A DNA stretch of 43,957 nucleotides from JABWCQ01 sp964530625 (GTDB lineage: Bacteria > Electryoneota > RPQS01): positions 1 through 43,957 of the forward strand of contig CAZHAK010000022.1 of NCBI GenBank assembly GCA_964530625.1, given 5' to 3'. Shown here one piece after another: positions 43,237 to 43,957 of the stretch; positions within the stretch are counted from its first letter, which is position 1, and each line of letters opens with the position of its first letter. The translations under genes were made by a program, and so were the position numbers. A model generated the notes under the pieces. That model saw nothing but the letters and a program-made list of their open reading frames with translations. It was not told where the DNA came from and ran no database searches.

Positions 43237-43957
43237 TTAAGCTAATCGCCGCTCTTTCCAAGTAATTTCCGGACGACGAAACAGTGCAATCAGCAGTTGC
43301 CATCCATAGCCAAATGCCCAGGCGGGATAGGCCAGCACATAAGCTGAAAGGTTCTTTTTCTTTAGTCGAGTAAGGCAAGCGCTAATGATCACCCAATCGC
43401 CCAAGACGATAGCAAGCGCGGTCAAGACACCAATCGGCCATCCCAAAAACAACGCCAGCGGCCACAGCAAATGAGTTAAGAGTCCGAATCCAAAAAGAAG
43501 TTTTCCAGTCAGATTAACTGCGGCAAATCCTTCCATCCAGCGGTATCGCTGCTTTACAATCGCAGCCTTGTCGCCAACGGGAAGAGTCGTGTTGCACGCC
43601 CCCGGAGTAACGGCAAACGCGATCTTCCATTTTTCTGAATCAGCGACGGCACGGAACAACGCGATATCGTCAATTCGATTGTGTGCAATGGTGCGAAACG
43701 TTCCGATATCCGCATAGCAATCGCGCCGTACGGCGTAGTTGTTACCTATCAAAGCTAACGGGCTTCCCAACCTGCACATACCCGCGCAGACGCCGAGCAA
43801 CAGCGACCAGTCCACGGATTCAAAACGCGTTACGCCATGGGGACTCCCTTCATAGTCAGGGAGAGTAATGCCGCACACCAACCCTACACCGGGAGTGAAG
43901 TGCCGGGCAATATCGATCGCCCAGTCTTCCTGTACTTCGCAATCACCGTCCGTCATC
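43237..43957 (-). CDS. Family 2 glycosyltransferase, C-terminal part (5' end outside window)
   Basis: The frame is open to the window edge; the first ATG (43956) is internal because it directly precedes the conserved acidic motif TDGDCEVQEDW. The 240 visible residues contain GNNYAVRRDCYADIGTF, the IDDIALFRAV acidic motif and QRYRWMEGFAAV (a Q-x-x-R-W-like motif). Two or three C-terminal membrane helices follow, as in processive or ceramide-type family 2 enzymes. It should transfer sugar from a nucleotide sugar at the cytoplasmic side of the membrane; acceptor and product are unknown. It is the only gene on the minus strand and converges on the pgs operon. Confidence 0.85.
   Translation of the reverse strand, partial: MTDGDCEVQEDWAIDIARHFTPGVGLVCGITLPDYEGSPHGVTRFESVDWSLLLGVCAGMCRLGSPLALIGNNYAVRRDCYADIGTFRTIAHNRIDDIALFRAVADSEKWKIAFAVTPGACNTTLPVGDKAAIVKQRYRWMEGFAAVNLTGKLLFGFGLLTHLLWPLALFLGWPIGVLTALAIVLGDWVIISACLTRLKKKNLSAYVLAYPAWAFGYGWQLLIALFRRPEITWKERRLA

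Noticed and set aside
1..43957. CRISPR arrays, insertion sequences, integrases, tRNA or rRNA genes
   Set aside because: No regularly spaced repeats, transposase-like frames, terminal inverted repeats or RNA gene signatures were seen; nearly all sequence is taken by intact genes.

Overview
The window is one long gene array. Every gene from base 2 to base 43172 lies on the + strand, with small gaps and many 1-58 bp start/stop overlaps. A bidirectional terminator near 43.2 kb then separates it from a converging glycosyltransferase gene cut by the window end. The content points to a Gram-negative bacterium of the FCB (Fibrobacteres-Chlorobi-Bacteroidetes) side of the tree, probably one of its lesser-known phyla. 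The evidence is a PorU/PorV pair of the type IX secretion system (T9SS), secreted proteins with a T9SS type A C-terminal sorting domain, a GWxTD-domain protein, DUF5683-type proteins and a beta-barrel outer-membrane protein. I cannot name the species from sequence alone. TTG and GTG starts are common and strong Shine-Dalgarno sites are few.

Layout. 0-8.5 kb: the end of an ABC-F ATPase; a strong promoter; carbamate kinase, sucC-sucD and ndk (acyl-phosphate and nucleotide energy metabolism); an EcfT-like membrane protein overlapping truA; an HtrA-type protease; purB. 8.5-18.2 kb: purC, psd, pssA, purS, purQ, tatA, gatA, gatB and smc, so purine synthesis, phosphatidylethanolamine synthesis, Tat export, tRNA amidation and chromosome condensation are interleaved. 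18.2-21.1 kb: a GWxTD protein, a lone ABC ATPase and an HD-GYP cyclic-di-GMP phosphodiesterase.

21.1-34.1 kb is the secretion block. A promoter, a highly structured leader RNA and a terminator hairpin precede porU, porV, a T9SS-tagged M6-type protein whose zinc-binding motif is lost, a HEYTH protease/beta-propeller/barrel protein and two DUF5683-like envelope proteins. 34-38.3 kb: an RmlD-like reductase, a PPC-domain protein, a deoxynucleoside kinase, an unknown membrane protein, Maf and a RodZ-like protein. 38.3-43.2 kb: a promoter followed by pgsB-pgsC-pgsW (polyglutamate-type polymer synthesis), a secreted protein made of two related halves and an outer-membrane beta-barrel.

The two most interesting points are these. 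(1) The porU leader (about 21168-21349) folds on paper as a closed multi-stem domain followed by an intrinsic terminator. The 3' strand of its closing stem can instead pair with the 5' strand of the terminator, which is the logic of a transcription-attenuating riboswitch, and it matches no class I recognise. (2) The pgsBCW operon carries two extra envelope genes that look like a periplasmic and outer-membrane export route for a polyglutamate-like polymer in a diderm cell.
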